Shown here: one piece after another, positions 7,689 to 15,429 of the stretch | How the letters are laid out: each line of letters begins with the position of its first letter | How positions within the stretch are numbered: position 1 is the first letter of the stretch | Assembly: GCA_009925805.1 (NCBI GenBank) | Contig: RFQF01000007.1 | Span: 1 to 25,138, forward strand | Direction: 5' to 3' | Origin: Flavobacteriia bacterium | GTDB taxonomy: Bacteria; Bacteroidota; Bacteroidia; Flavobacteriales_D; Crocinitomicaceae | Length of the DNA stretch: 25,138 nt | The notes under the pieces: model-generated | The model's input: only the letters and a program-made list of their open reading frames with translations | Told to the model about the DNA's origin: nothing | Database searches by the model: none | Made by a program: the position numbers and the translations under genes

Positions 7689-8828
7689 TTATCGAACTAA
7701 ATCGCGGGAAATGACAAGTTTTTGAATTTCAGAGGTGCCTTCTCCGATGGTAAGAAGTTTGGAATCCCGCAGGAATTTCTCCGCAGGATACTCGCGGGTG
7801 TACCCATAGCCTCCCATAATTTGCACCGCTTCGTTACCGCATTTTACCGCTACTTCTGAAGCAAAATATTTCGCATAGGCTCCTTCTCGGGTAACGCTGA
7901 GTTTGTTATTTTTACGATAGGCCGCTTGAAAGGTGAGCAATTCCGAGGCTTCGATTTCCGTGGCCATATCGGCCAATTTGAAGGCAATTGCCTGAAAACC
8001 GGCGATCGGCTGACCGAACTGTTCGCGTTCTTTGGCGTATTTAACCGAAGCTTCGAAGGCGCCTCGGGCGATACCACAACTGAGCGCCGCAATGGAAATT
8101 CGCCCTCCGTCTAAGACCTGCATCGCTTGACGAAAGCCTTGACCTATTTCGCCCAAAACGTTTTCCTGAGGAACACGCACGTTATCAAAGATGAGTTCAG
8201 CTGTTTCGCTGGCCCTAACCCCAAACTTGTCTTTGATTTTTACGGCTGAAAATCCAGGCATTCCTTTTTCGATTATGAAAGCCGTGATACCATTGCTGTC
8301 CAACAATTCTCCAGTACGCACTAACACCACGGCAAGATCCCCAGACAAACCGTGGGTAATCCAATTTTTGGCACCGTTGATCACCCAGTCGTTGCCGTCT
8401 TTTACGGCGGTGGTTTTCATGCGCATGGCATCAGAACCGGTATTGGGTTCTGTTAATCCCCATGCCCCAATGAATTCTCCGCTTGCTAACTTGGGCAAAA
8501 ACCGCCGTTTCTGCTCTTCATTTCCATGATAATAAATGTGTCCGGTACAAAGGGAATTGTGCGCAGCAACGCTCAACCCAACGCCACCGCAAACTTTTCC
8601 GAGTTCTATGAGTGCGGTTACATATTCAAAATAACCGAACCCGGATCCGCCGTAAGATTCGGGAATGAAAATACCGAGTAAGCCCATTTCCCCCATACGC
8701 TTCATAGTCTCCACGGGGAAAATCTCGTCTTTATCCCAAGCCATCATGTGGGGACGAACTTCTTTTTCCGCAAAATCTCGCACCATTTGGGCGATCATTG
8801 CTTGATTTTCATTTTTATCAAAATTCAT
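7689..8828 (-). CDS. Acyl-CoA dehydrogenase (short/branched-chain type)
   Basis: This 379-residue FAD enzyme should introduce the alpha-beta double bond in an acyl-CoA thioester and pass electrons to electron transfer flavoprotein. It is the first step of a beta-oxidation cycle or of branched-chain amino acid breakdown. Length is typical. Family signatures include AWGLTEPNTGSDA in the middle domain, IMGGYGYTREYPAEKFLRD near the C-terminus, and the probable catalytic base E363 in GEGTSEIQ. Chain-length preference cannot be read from the sequence. It starts at ATG 8826-8828, 18 bases after the apt stop, so it is likely co-transcribed with apt. No terminator is visible after it, only the rpsU promoter region. 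Confidence 0.95.
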   Translation of the reverse strand: MNFDKNENQAMIAQMVRDFAEKEVRPHMMAWDKDEIFPVETMKRMGEMGLLGIFIPESYGGSGFGYFEYVTALIELGKVCGGVGLSVAAHNSLCTGHIYYHGNEEQKRRFLPKLASGEFIGAWGLTEPNTGSDAMRMKTTAVKDGNDWVINGAKNWITHGLSGDLAVVLVRTGELLDSNGITAFIIEKGMPGFSAVKIKDKFGVRASETAELIFDNVRVPQENVLGEIGQGFRQAMQVLDGGRISIAALSCGIARGAFEASVKYAKEREQFGQPIAGFQAIAFKLADMATEIEASELLTFQAAYRKNNKLSVTREGAYAKYFASEVAVKCGNEAVQIMGGYGYTREYPAEKFLRDSKLLTIGEGTSEIQKLVISRDLVR

Positions 8829-8846
8829 GGTTAAAGCGAATGGTTA

Positions 8847-9377
8847 TTAATATTGGATTAAACTATTGATAGGAACTTGGTAAGATTCAAGGTTGTTTTT
8901 TCCGGGGAGTGAAGACAATTCTACAAGAAAATCAAACCCCGCCACGATGCCCTGGCATTTGGATATGAGCTCTGCCGCCGCCGCCGCAGAACCTCCTGTA
9001 GCCAACAAATCGTCGTGGATTAGAATTCGGTCACCTGCAGTAAGGGCATCCTGATGCATCTCAATAACGGAAGAACCATATTCCAAGTGGTATGCGTGCG
9101 AAATTTTGTCGTAAGGTAATTTTCCTTGCTTACGGATCATGATAAAGGGCACACCAAGCGCCATGGCTAAGGGAAAACCAAAAAGAAAACCCCGGCTTTC
9201 AATTCCAGCAACTCCTTGCAAGTCAGCATCTTCATATCGGATTTTGAGATGTTCAATTATTTCCTGGCAGATGAGCGGATTCAAGAGAAGCGTGGAAATG
9301 TCTTTAAAAACAATGCCTTTTTTTGGAAAGTCGTTAACATCGCGAATGCATTGTTTTACTTTTTCGGTAAGTTCCAT
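8847..9377 (-). CDS. apt: Adenine phosphoribosyltransferase
   Basis: This 176-residue cytoplasmic enzyme salvages adenine by joining it to PRPP to form AMP. The PRPP-binding loop is clear at about 119-131 (LIHDDLLATGGSA), preceded by the flexible-loop region RKQGKLPYDKISHAYHLEYG. The family motif GIESRGFLFG lies at about 58-67. The start is taken at 9375-9377, giving MELTEKVKQCIRDVNDFPKKG. The open frame upstream to 9410 crosses a promoter box, so it is rejected. The upstream HhH gene stops one base before this start codon. The downstream neighbour is acyl-CoA dehydrogenase. Confidence 0.96.
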   Translation of the reverse strand: MELTEKVKQCIRDVNDFPKKGIVFKDISTLLLNPLICQEIIEHLKIRYEDADLQGVAGIESRGFLFGFPLAMALGVPFIMIRKQGKLPYDKISHAYHLEYGSSVIEMHQDALTAGDRILIHDDLLATGGSAAAAAELISKCQGIVAGFDFLVELSSLPGKNNLESYQVPINSLIQY

Positions 9378-9378
9378 A

Positions 9379-10239
9379 CTACAAAGATACGTATGGAAGT
9401 ATTTTATCAAAGGTTTCAGGGTTAATTAAATGTGAATCCAGCAACTCTTCAAGACTTCGATATCCGCCGAGTTGTTTTCGCATCTTAACAATGGAGTTTG
9501 CTTGAGCCCAATCGAGGTAGGGGTGTTTGGCTAATTCTTCTTTACTGGCTCGATTGATCGAAATTTTACGAATTTTGGGCTGACTAAAATCGAGGTGCTT
9601 GCAAAGAATCGTATAAATTTCTTCGTTCATTTTATAAACCTCCAACAATTGCTCCTTCGAGTGAAATCCTCCTAATGCTTGTTCATGTTTCATGACCATT
9701 TTGGCATAAAAAGGCCCAATACCGGGCAATGATACCAATTTTGTACTATCGATTTCATCCATCGAAATACGCACAATTGCTACTTGTTTTTCTGGAAATT
9801 TTGGCTTTTCATGAGGGGGGTACTTAGGTACTACTTCATAATAAGTAGAATCTTTTATGAGTTCGTAGAGTTCCTTGGGGATGATGAAAATCTTGAGTAA
9901 ATCATCCTTTGATTTTAACGGAAAACGGCAAAATTTCAACACTGCCGAAGCTTGTTTTCGGGATAAACCTAAATACATCCATTCTTCAAGGGAATATCGG
10001 TTTGGATTAAAACGGGCCGGAGGTACTCGGTAGGTTTTACGGTGTTTCTTGGTGTTCGAATGTAGGGTGACGTGGCGCTCGAATTCCTTAATTTCTTTCA
10101 TTTTTTCTTGCCGAATTGCTATGGTGGTAGGAGGAACAAGCGTTTTCGCGATTCGAGGAAGGTACACAATGAACAGCATCATTAGGGCCCAAAGGGCCAT
10201 GCCAATCCGACTTTTGTTGGTGGTTTTGGGAAATTTCAC
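9379..10239 (-). CDS. Membrane-anchored helix-hairpin-helix (ComEA-like) protein
   Basis: This 286-residue protein has one N-terminal transmembrane segment (about 13-31, MALWALMMLFIVYLPRI) preceded by a few basic residues. A charged linker and at least three helix-hairpin-helix units follow: about 83-125 (LSRKQASAVLKF), 162-205 (LPGIGPFYAKMV) and 229-275 (YLDWAQANSIVKMRKQ). Basic residues before the segment suggest the HhH part faces the periplasm. HhH units usually bind DNA without sequence specificity, as in ComEA during DNA uptake. Whether this protein takes up DNA is not shown by the sequence. The start is GTG at 10237-10239. The next in-frame ATG is at residue 14, inside the membrane segment. 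It lies between the APC permease (27-base gap) and apt (1-base gap). No other competence genes are in the window. Confidence 0.8.
   Translation of the reverse strand: MKFPKTTNKSRIGMALWALMMLFIVYLPRIAKTLVPPTTIAIRQEKMKEIKEFERHVTLHSNTKKHRKTYRVPPARFNPNRYSLEEWMYLGLSRKQASAVLKFCRFPLKSKDDLLKIFIIPKELYELIKDSTYYEVVPKYPPHEKPKFPEKQVAIVRISMDEIDSTKLVSLPGIGPFYAKMVMKHEQALGGFHSKEQLLEVYKMNEEIYTILCKHLDFSQPKIRKISINRASKEELAKHPYLDWAQANSIVKMRKQLGGYRSLEELLDSHLINPETFDKILPYVSL
9382..9411 (-). promoter_or_regulatory. Promoter of apt, close to its start codon
   Basis: On the minus strand TTTG (9408-9411) is followed after 18 bases by TATCTTTG (9382-9389), an exact match to TAnnTTTG. The box ends only 4 bases before the apt ATG, so the mRNA would start at or beside the start codon. 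It lies inside the 3' end of the HhH gene and supports the shorter apt start. Confidence 0.55.
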
Positions 10240-10266
10240 GGCCCAATTAACGGAGCAAATGTTCCG

Positions 10267-11667
10267 TTATTGCCTGCGAATTGTGAACCAATAAATGGGC
10301 ACCCCAAGGAACACAATGAAGAGCCCACTGAGCGTGTTAAGGGGACTGTGGCACACAAGAATCACGCAAATGCAAAGGGTAATTAAAAGATAGAGTAAGG
10401 GTAAAACAGGATACCCAAAGGCTAAATAGGGTCGGTGTGTTTTGGGTTCTTTTTTCCGGAGTATAAAAATTCCCGAAATGGTTAAAATATAAAAGAGCAA
10501 ACTCGCGAAGGTACTGTAGGTTAACAAGTCCTCGTACTTACCTGAGAGGCAGAGAACGCTGGCCCATAAGCACTGAATCCATAAGGATACCTCCGGTATG
10601 CCTTCACGGTTTAGTTTTCCTGCCTGCTTTAAAAACAATCCATCTTTCGACATGGCATGGTAAAGGCGCGAACCCGCTAAGATAAGCCCGTTATTGCACC
10701 CAAAGGTCGAAATCATGATTAACCCTGCCATAATTAAGGCACCGGGCTCTCCGAAGATAACTTGAGCTGCCGCTGCCCCCACACGGTTGCTTGGGGCATG
10801 CATGATAGCGGCGTTCGGGAGCAACATTAAGTAGGCCAGATTGGCTAAAATGTAAAGGATAGTTACCACCAGTGTCCCCAAAAATAAACTTCGAGGGATA
10901 TTCTTTTGAGGATTTTGTATTTCCCCAGCAATGAACGTAACGTTGTTCCAAGCATCTGCCGAAAACAAGGAATTAATAATGGTAGCGCCTAATGCGCCAA
11001 AAAGTGCCCAGCCAACGAGAGGAGAAACATGTATGTTTCCCGACGGGGAAGAGGTTGTCTTGTAGGCATCCCAAGCGTGTACCATGTTCGCAGTAAAAAT
11101 CTCGGTTTGTGTGCCAATATACAATCCGAGGAAAATGAGGGCGAATAGCGCGAGCAGTTTCGCAGAGGTAAAAACAAATTGAATCATTTTTCCGTTGCGC
11201 AATCCTTTTGAATTAGCATAGGTAAGCAAAACGATGGTGGCTATGGCAACAAGTTGGCCCCAGGAAACTTTTAGAAAACCGACATGGATGATGTCCAAAT
11301 TCAGCGAGGGAATAAAAACTGCAGTGTACTTGGCAAATGCTACGGCAACGGCGGCAATTACGCCCGTTTGAATTACGGTAAAAACGGTCCAACCGTACAA
11401 AAAAGAAGGCAATCGTCCATAAGCCCGTTGAATGTATACGTACTGCCCACCGGCATTGGGCATCATTCCTGCCAATTCCCCATAACTCAAGGCGGCCAAT
11501 ACGGTAATCAATCCTGTTATTCCCCACAATACGAGCATCCAAGCCGGAGAGCCAATGTCGTTGAGCATGATTGACGAAACAATAAAAATCCCGGAACCAA
11601 TCATGGAACCTGCCACCAAAAGGGTAGCATCAAGCAATCCCAACGATTTTTTAGGGGTATCGCCCAT
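10267..11667 (-). CDS. APC-superfamily amino acid permease (LAT/SteT-like)
   Basis: This 466-residue polytopic inner-membrane protein has about 12 hydrophobic segments. The first helix carries the broken-helix substrate motif of the APC fold, GSMIGSGIF (about 17-25). The region ELAGMMPNAGGQYVYIQRAYG after the second segment is typical of the LAT-type amino acid permease and exchanger family. It probably moves neutral amino acids by symport or exchange; the substrate cannot be read from sequence. It starts at ATG 11665-11667, 23 bases after the stop of the CAT-type permease, so the two are likely co-transcribed. It is clearly a different subfamily from its neighbour, so this is not a recent tandem duplication. 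A weak 7-bp inverted repeat without a T-run overlaps its stop codon. Confidence 0.9.
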   Translation of the reverse strand: MGDTPKKSLGLLDATLLVAGSMIGSGIFIVSSIMLNDIGSPAWMLVLWGITGLITVLAALSYGELAGMMPNAGGQYVYIQRAYGRLPSFLYGWTVFTVIQTGVIAAVAVAFAKYTAVFIPSLNLDIIHVGFLKVSWGQLVAIATIVLLTYANSKGLRNGKMIQFVFTSAKLLALFALIFLGLYIGTQTEIFTANMVHAWDAYKTTSSPSGNIHVSPLVGWALFGALGATIINSLFSADAWNNVTFIAGEIQNPQKNIPRSLFLGTLVVTILYILANLAYLMLLPNAAIMHAPSNRVGAAAAQVIFGEPGALIMAGLIMISTFGCNNGLILAGSRLYHAMSKDGLFLKQAGKLNREGIPEVSLWIQCLWASVLCLSGKYEDLLTYSTFASLLFYILTISGIFILRKKEPKTHRPYLAFGYPVLPLLYLLITLCICVILVCHSPLNTLSGLFIVFLGVPIYWFTIRRQ

Positions 11668-11690
11668 GGGCTGAATTGGAGTTTTAGAGG

Positions 11691-13268
11691 CTATTTATGC
11701 AAATGAGAATTCTTGCGACTGTAGGCAAAATAAATGATCAACCCGAGGGCCATCCATGCACCCGCCACTTTGAGCGTTTGAATATCTAAGGAGACAATCA
11801 TTGCAGTACATACTAAAATACCAAGGATAGGAACTAAAGGAACCAAGGGCGTTTTGAATGGCCGAACAAACTCTGGGTTTTTTGCTCTCATTATCCAAAC
11901 CCCGGCGCTCACTAAAATAAAGGCGAAGAGGGTGCCAAAGGAAGTAAGGTCTCCCGCCACGCTTCCCGGCACAAAGGCAGCAAATAATCCCACGAATAAA
12001 AACAATATCCAGTTGGCTTTGTAAGGAGTTTTAAACTTAGGATGCAATTCGCCAAAAGCTTTGGGTAATAACCCATCGTTACTCATGGAGTAAAAAACGC
12101 GACTTTGCCCCATTAACATTACCAAGATTACACTTGAAAAGCCCGCCAAAATAGCAATGTTTACTCCGGTAGCCAACCATTCGTATCCTTTCATATAGGT
12201 ACTAATGGTATAAGTTACGGAAGCTTCTTTTCCAAGCGCAGGATCGCCGAAATCAGCCCAAGGCGCTACCCCGGTAAGTACATGTCCAAAAAGAATATAC
12301 AAAATGGTACACACGACCAATGAACCTAAAATTCCAATGGGCATATCCCGTTTTGGGTTTTTCGCCTCTTGAGCAGCAGTTGATACAGCATCAAACCCAA
12401 TGAATGCGAAGAAAACAATTCCTGCGCCCCCCAGTACACCACCCCAGCCCCAGTCAAAAAACCCTTCGTGGCCTTTGATTCCCTCCGGAATTAAATACGG
12501 CGAATAATGCGCCGGGTTGATAAATTGCCAACCTATGGCAATAAATACCAATACTATCGCTACTTTGAGAAATACAATGATCGCATTAACAAACGCAGAT
12601 TCTTTCGTTCCTCGAATGAGAAGTGCGGTTAGCATAAATAATATCAACAGCGCCGGAGCATTAATGATACCTGAGGCGCTTTGAACGGATTCGCTCAGCA
12701 TGGGCAACTTATTTAACTGCGCAGTGGAAAGCACCAATTTTCCATGGTGAACGGATTTGGCTAAATCAGGAAACAACGCAGTAGCCTTTTGCATGGCATC
12801 TCCTGTAAGGTATTTTATACTTTCGAAGGGAGAGTGGCACCATTCATAAGGAATAGCGCCGCCGAAGAGGTTGTTGAGGTATTCACTCCAAGCGATTGAA
12901 ACGGTAGCTGCACCCAACGCATATTCCATAACTAAGGCCCAACCAATTATCCATGCTACCAATTCACCCATGGTGACAAAAGAGTAGGCATAGGCACTCC
13001 CAGAAATTGGAATCATAGCGGCGAATTCTGCATAACATAGTCCTGCGAATGCGCATCCAATGGCTGCTACAACAAACGACAAGGTGACTCCGTTTCCTGA
13101 CGCTTCCGCGGCAGCGGCTGCAGTTCTCACAAATAACCCAGCTCCGATTATTGCACCAACACCTAGCGCAACCAATTGGAATGCCCCAAGGGAACGTTTT
13201 AGTGATTTTTCTCCACCTTCCGCTTCAGCGAGCATTGCCGTTAAATCTTTTTTTCTCCAAATAGACAT
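11691..13268 (-). CDS. APC-superfamily amino acid permease, CAT (cationic amino acid transporter) type
   Basis: This 525-residue polytopic inner-membrane transporter resembles YhdG/CAT proteins. The hydrophilic N-terminus ends in KSLKRSLGAFQLVALGVGAI, with the first-helix motif GVGAIIGAGLF at about 36-46. Other family marks are YAEFAAMIPISGSAYAYSF and FFAFIGFDAVSTAAQEAKNP. It probably imports amino acids, perhaps basic ones as the subfamily name suggests, but the substrate is not established. The start ATG at 13266-13268 gives MSIWRKKDL. An upstream in-frame start at 13292 would overlap the promoter box, so it is not used. It heads a minus-strand run: second permease, HhH protein, apt, acyl-CoA dehydrogenase. 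Confidence 0.92.
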   Translation of the reverse strand: MSIWRKKDLTAMLAEAEGGEKSLKRSLGAFQLVALGVGAIIGAGLFVRTAAAAAEASGNGVTLSFVVAAIGCAFAGLCYAEFAAMIPISGSAYAYSFVTMGELVAWIIGWALVMEYALGAATVSIAWSEYLNNLFGGAIPYEWCHSPFESIKYLTGDAMQKATALFPDLAKSVHHGKLVLSTAQLNKLPMLSESVQSASGIINAPALLILFMLTALLIRGTKESAFVNAIIVFLKVAIVLVFIAIGWQFINPAHYSPYLIPEGIKGHEGFFDWGWGGVLGGAGIVFFAFIGFDAVSTAAQEAKNPKRDMPIGILGSLVVCTILYILFGHVLTGVAPWADFGDPALGKEASVTYTISTYMKGYEWLATGVNIAILAGFSSVILVMLMGQSRVFYSMSNDGLLPKAFGELHPKFKTPYKANWILFLFVGLFAAFVPGSVAGDLTSFGTLFAFILVSAGVWIMRAKNPEFVRPFKTPLVPLVPILGILVCTAMIVSLDIQTLKVAGAWMALGLIIYFAYSRKNSHLHK

Positions 13269-13289
13269 TCTAGTAATTTTATAGGAAGA

Positions 13290-13297
13290 CAAATATA
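13290..13297 (-). promoter_or_regulatory. Promoter -7 box of the CAT-type permease gene
   Basis: On the minus strand this reads TATATTTG, an exact TAnnTTTG match, 21 bases before the ATG at 13266-13268. No good -33 TTTG is seen at the expected distance. It lies in the 67-base gap after the RmlD-like gene and supports the shorter start. Confidence 0.45.
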
Positions 13298-13335
13298 TTA
13301 TTTTAACCTGGATATTACCGGTTTATCATGGTATT

Positions 13336-14226
13336 CTACAAGAAATCAAGGGTTTGTTCGATGGTATGAGGGCAATACCCGAGTTCTGTTTTTGCCTTAC
13401 CTAAATTAAAACCGGTTTTTGGAGGGCGCGCGGCGGCTTGGTTTAGGGTAATTGAATCTATTGGTTTAATGAGGTTTTCTGATACCCCTAAAAATTTCGC
13501 AACTCGAACTCCAATTTCATAAATGGAAAGCGTTTCTGGTCCCGACAAATGGAATATTCCCGTGGCTTGAAGCATTACGATGGATAGGCAGCCTTGGGCT
13601 AAGTCCTCGGCCCAAGTTGGCGCCCTAAAATGATCCGTGATGAGCGAAACTTCTTTTCCTTGGGAAAGTTCCTGAATTAACCATGAAAAGATATTGGATT
13701 TGTTAATCGCATGCCCTTTACCGTAAACAATAATGGTGCGTGCAATGGCCCAATGGGTATAGCTTGAGTTCAACATGGCTTGTTCAGCTAACCACTTCGA
13801 TGTTCCATAGACGCTTAAGGGGTTCGGTGAGTCGGTTTCCGAATAATTTCCGAGAATGCCGTCGAAAACGAAGTCCGTAGATAGCAAGGTAAAATGAATC
13901 CTGTGTTTTTCGGCTAATTCGAATAATTGCACGCTAGCTATGTGGTTAATTTCGTGGCACAAGCTAGGATTCTGTTCACAGGCATCAACATGGGTCATCG
14001 CCGCTGTGTGAATGATGTGGGAGAAGGACTCTTCCTCGAGTAGCCACTTAACGCGTTCAAAATCGGTGATATCTAAGGTGCGATAGAAGGAATCAGGACA
14101 TTCGGGATTTCTGTTGGGCCCGCTTGAAACGGCCATAAATTCAAGACCTCTAGCCAAGCATTCAAGCACTAACTTTTGTCCTAATAATCCATTTGAACCG
14201 GTAATTAAAAGCCTTAAAGTTCCCAT
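13336..14226 (-). CDS. RmlD-like SDR reductase (dTDP-4-dehydrorhamnose reductase family)
   Basis: This 296-residue protein is an extended short-chain dehydrogenase/reductase. The nucleotide-binding glycine motif is TGSNGLLGQ at about 9-17. The serine/threonine of the catalytic set lie in LLSTDFVFDG (S116, T117), and Y140 and K144 lie in VYGTSKWLAEQ. The STDYVFDG-like motif and length match RmlD, which reduces dTDP-4-keto-rhamnose to dTDP-rhamnose. No rmlA, rmlB or rmlC gene is nearby, so a rhamnose role is unproven; related reductases act on other sugars. Its start overlaps the end of the PspC-domain gene by 13 bases, making it the last gene of the DUF2851-PspC-RmlD operon. Confidence 0.85.
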   Translation of the reverse strand: MGTLRLLITGSNGLLGQKLVLECLARGLEFMAVSSGPNRNPECPDSFYRTLDITDFERVKWLLEEESFSHIIHTAAMTHVDACEQNPSLCHEINHIASVQLFELAEKHRIHFTLLSTDFVFDGILGNYSETDSPNPLSVYGTSKWLAEQAMLNSSYTHWAIARTIIVYGKGHAINKSNIFSWLIQELSQGKEVSLITDHFRAPTWAEDLAQGCLSIVMLQATGIFHLSGPETLSIYEIGVRVAKFLGVSENLIKPIDSITLNQAAARPPKTGFNLGKAKTELGYCPHTIEQTLDFL

Positions 14227-14453
14227 ACGGATTTCTTTGGTTGCGATTTACGTTGAAAATAATGTTGATGCTCTAATATCCAAGCCATAATTAGGTACAA
14301 AACCACCGGCGAACCTAAGCCAATGAACGAAAAGTAAATAAATCCTAACCGAACTTTGTAGGGATGGATTCCTAATTTTCTCGCTAACCATAGGCAAACG
14401 CCGTAAGATTGAAGCTCGAAGAAGAAAATAGTTTTTTGCAATAATCGCCTCAC
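14214..14453 (-). CDS. PspC-domain small membrane protein
   Basis: This 79-residue protein matches the PspC domain: an N-terminal amphipathic stretch, the LARKLGIHPYKVRLGFIY core, then one strong transmembrane segment (about 36-61) and a short basic tail. In proteobacteria PspC acts in the phage-shock envelope stress response, but short stand-alone PspC proteins in Bacteroidota have no settled role. The start codon is GTG at 14451-14453. It overlaps the stop of the DUF2851 gene by 4 bases, and its own end overlaps the RmlD-like gene by 13 bases, so translation of the three is probably coupled. No pspA gene is seen here. Confidence 0.8.
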   Translation of the reverse strand: MRRLLQKTIFFFELQSYGVCLWLARKLGIHPYKVRLGFIYFSFIGLGSPVVLYLIMAWILEHQHYFQRKSQPKKSVWEL

Positions 14454-15370
14454 GTTGTCAGCATATGTTGGCCCATTTCACATGTCAAACAAGCCTTGTT
14501 ACTGCAAAGTTCTTTATAAATTTCCATTATCGCTTGGCTTTCAAAGGCATTTTTTGGATTATTTCCAGTGGCCTTGAATTTACGCAGTACGGTGTTAGTT
14601 TCAGCGGGTAAGGATTGACTATATGCCTGCAACTCTTGGTTGTTTTGTGCATTCCATAGTAAGGGAACGAAACCGTTAAGCAGCAGTTGATGAATTTCAA
14701 AAAAAGTCATTCCTGAGTTTTGGAGGTGAGTCCAAAGCTGAAGCAATTTTTCATGGGAATATGTTGGTTCCTCGGTTGGGGTAAGCAGATCTCTGGCACG
14801 AACAACGCTTGCATGATAATGCTGTAGTTTTCGTTGACGGGAACTGAGCGTTAATGGAGGTAAAACACTGCTTTTATGGAGGATATATTGGGCGAGTAAA
14901 ACGAATGCTGGACGTTCCTTTCTTTTGCGTTGGATGCGTTTTTCCCAAAAGGACATGATGGTATCCGCAGAAAAATGGCGTTTAAAATGGGAGCAGGGAA
15001 GCACTGAAGCTGTTGGGTCCTTTAAAATGGTTAGCCATTGAACAACGGTAGCATCCACGATGAGGGTAGGTATTTCTTTTCCATGGTGGATTACGGGACG
15101 ATCATTGGTAACAACTACGTGCAAAATAACATTGCTGTATTTCGCATCGAGATGGTGTTTGTGCTTATACCAATCCGATGAATTCCCATGAATTTCAACC
15201 GAACCGTGCCAGAGTATGCCATCCATTTCAATCGAGGCATTTAAAAAGTCTGGACCGGGATGATGTAAATTCCAAGTTCCTAAGGAGTGAATAGCAAGAT
15301 GTTTTACCCCAGAGGCTTTTCCCTGAATAAGCCCTTTTTGCCAAGCCCACTGTAATACCTTTTCACGCAC
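14450..15370 (-). CDS. DUF2851 family protein, shorter than usual
   Basis: The N-terminal half carries the conserved DUF2851 core: LHHPGPDFLNASIEMDGILW and GSVEIHGNSSDWYKHKH, then NVILHVVVTND. The C-terminus carries the cysteine pattern CSNKACLTCEMG. The family is common in Bacteroidota, and its function is unknown. D/E and H residues in the core recall nucleases, but that is only a guess. From memory, family members are about 420 residues while this one is 306. The missing part appears to be in the middle, just after FWEKRIQRKRKE, with the frame kept. The start is GTG at 15368-15370, because no ATG fits the conserved N-terminus. It follows the terminator of the OmpA-like gene and starts the operon with PspC and RmlD-like genes. 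Confidence 0.8.
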   Translation of the reverse strand: MREKVLQWAWQKGLIQGKASGVKHLAIHSLGTWNLHHPGPDFLNASIEMDGILWHGSVEIHGNSSDWYKHKHHLDAKYSNVILHVVVTNDRPVIHHGKEIPTLIVDATVVQWLTILKDPTASVLPCSHFKRHFSADTIMSFWEKRIQRKRKERPAFVLLAQYILHKSSVLPPLTLSSRQRKLQHYHASVVRARDLLTPTEEPTYSHEKLLQLWTHLQNSGMTFFEIHQLLLNGFVPLLWNAQNNQELQAYSQSLPAETNTVLRKFKATGNNPKNAFESQAIMEIYKELCSNKACLTCEMGQHMLTT

Positions 15371-15373
15371 TAC

Positions 15374-15381
15374 TAAAGATA
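15374..15381 (-). promoter_or_regulatory. Possible -7 promoter box of the DUF2851 operon
   Basis: On the minus strand this reads TATCTTTA, one mismatch from TAnnTTTG, only 3 bases before the GTG start. It sits between the upstream terminator hairpin and the gene, where a promoter is expected. No convincing -33 element could be placed because the hairpin occupies that region. Confidence 0.35.
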
Positions 15382-15382
15382 C

Positions 15383-15409
15383 AAAAAAAGCCGGGTTTAC
15401 CCGGCTTTT
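15383..15409 (-). terminator. Terminator of the PorE-like OmpA family gene
   Basis: A 10-bp perfect stem (15386-15395 with 15400-15409, core GCCGGG/CCCGGC) and 4-base loop form a strong hairpin. On the minus strand it ends in seven T (15383-15389). It lies 20 bases beyond the stop codon at 15430. Confidence 0.85.
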
Positions 15410-15429
15410 AGATAAAAATTAGTTTTCGC

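Noticed and set aside
10248..10269. Inverted repeat TAACGGA/TCCGTTA at the end of the APC permease gene as a terminator
   Set aside because: The stem is only 7 bp with an 8-base loop and no T-run follows on the minus strand; it also overlaps the stop codon.
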